The notes under the pieces are model-generated. The model saw only the letters and a program-made list of their open reading frames with translations, ran no database searches and was not told where the DNA came from. Shown piece after piece: positions 12,112-12,201 of a stretch of 12,201 nt of DNA (position 1 is its first letter; the number at the start of each line of letters is the position of its first letter). The DNA is from an uncultured Lachnospiraceae bacterium (GTDB taxonomy: Bacteria; Bacillota; Clostridia; Lachnospirales; Lachnospiraceae), in contig CAJTOK010000063.1 in the NCBI GenBank assembly GCA_910577825.1, forward strand, positions 1-12,201, given 5' to 3'. The translations under genes were made by a program, and so were the position numbers.

Positions 12112-12201
12112 ACAATTACAAATTACGAGAGCGATACAAAAAATCAGAAAGACCAACTATAAAAAGTCAAGCAGAAAAACAAAAAAATAAAAATAATTTT
12201 T

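Overview
The window looks like an accessory region of a low-GC Firmicute, most likely a Lachnospiraceae-type gut Clostridium. This rests on AT-rich DNA, strong AGGAGG ribosome sites, a VaFE-repeat surface-protein remnant, a DUF5688-type fragment and secreted proteins with the 'CKH...CKKC' pattern. It reads as a plasmid or integrated mobile element partly decayed into the chromosome. I see no replication initiator, complete integrase, rRNA, tRNA or CRISPR array.

Left part (1-2500, minus strand): a type Ib partition cassette. A ParA ATPase is followed two bases later by a small protein with a ribbon-helix-helix C-terminus resembling omega/ParB. Immediately upstream of parA lies about 310 bp of degenerate 8-bp units: 11 CATG tetramers all fall in one 8-bp phase. 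This is very probably the centromere and autoregulatory operator. Upstream is an AAA/RecA-like ATPase gene whose P-loop is destroyed by an in-frame stop and a Lys-to-Met change.

Middle left (2500-4200): an XRE regulator diverges from an unrecognised 234-residue protein. The shared promoter region carries two TGTTGA-N6-TCAACA operators. 4200-6240 is a gene graveyard: four decayed copies of a ~400-bp module, interrupted by a frameshifted fragment of a VaFE surface protein.

Middle (6236-7785, minus): a probable toxin-antitoxin operon. An MqsR-like toxin precedes a composite antitoxin (YgiT/MqsA-like N-terminus, HTH, SocA/Panacea domain). Its promoter and a palindromic operator lie inside the longest toxin frame, so the toxin should start at an internal TTG. 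7820-9000 holds a 5'-truncated gene ending at a perfect hairpin, an unrecognised small frame, and a truncated DUF5688-like gene of higher GC.

Right part (9100-12201): a second XRE regulator diverges from a full-consensus promoter that drives a lipoprotein gene. Three tandem hairpins and an A/C-rich tract follow, then a secreted Ig-like, cysteine-rich protein with a strong terminator. The last 500 bp hold further hairpins and terminators and a promoter reading out of the window.
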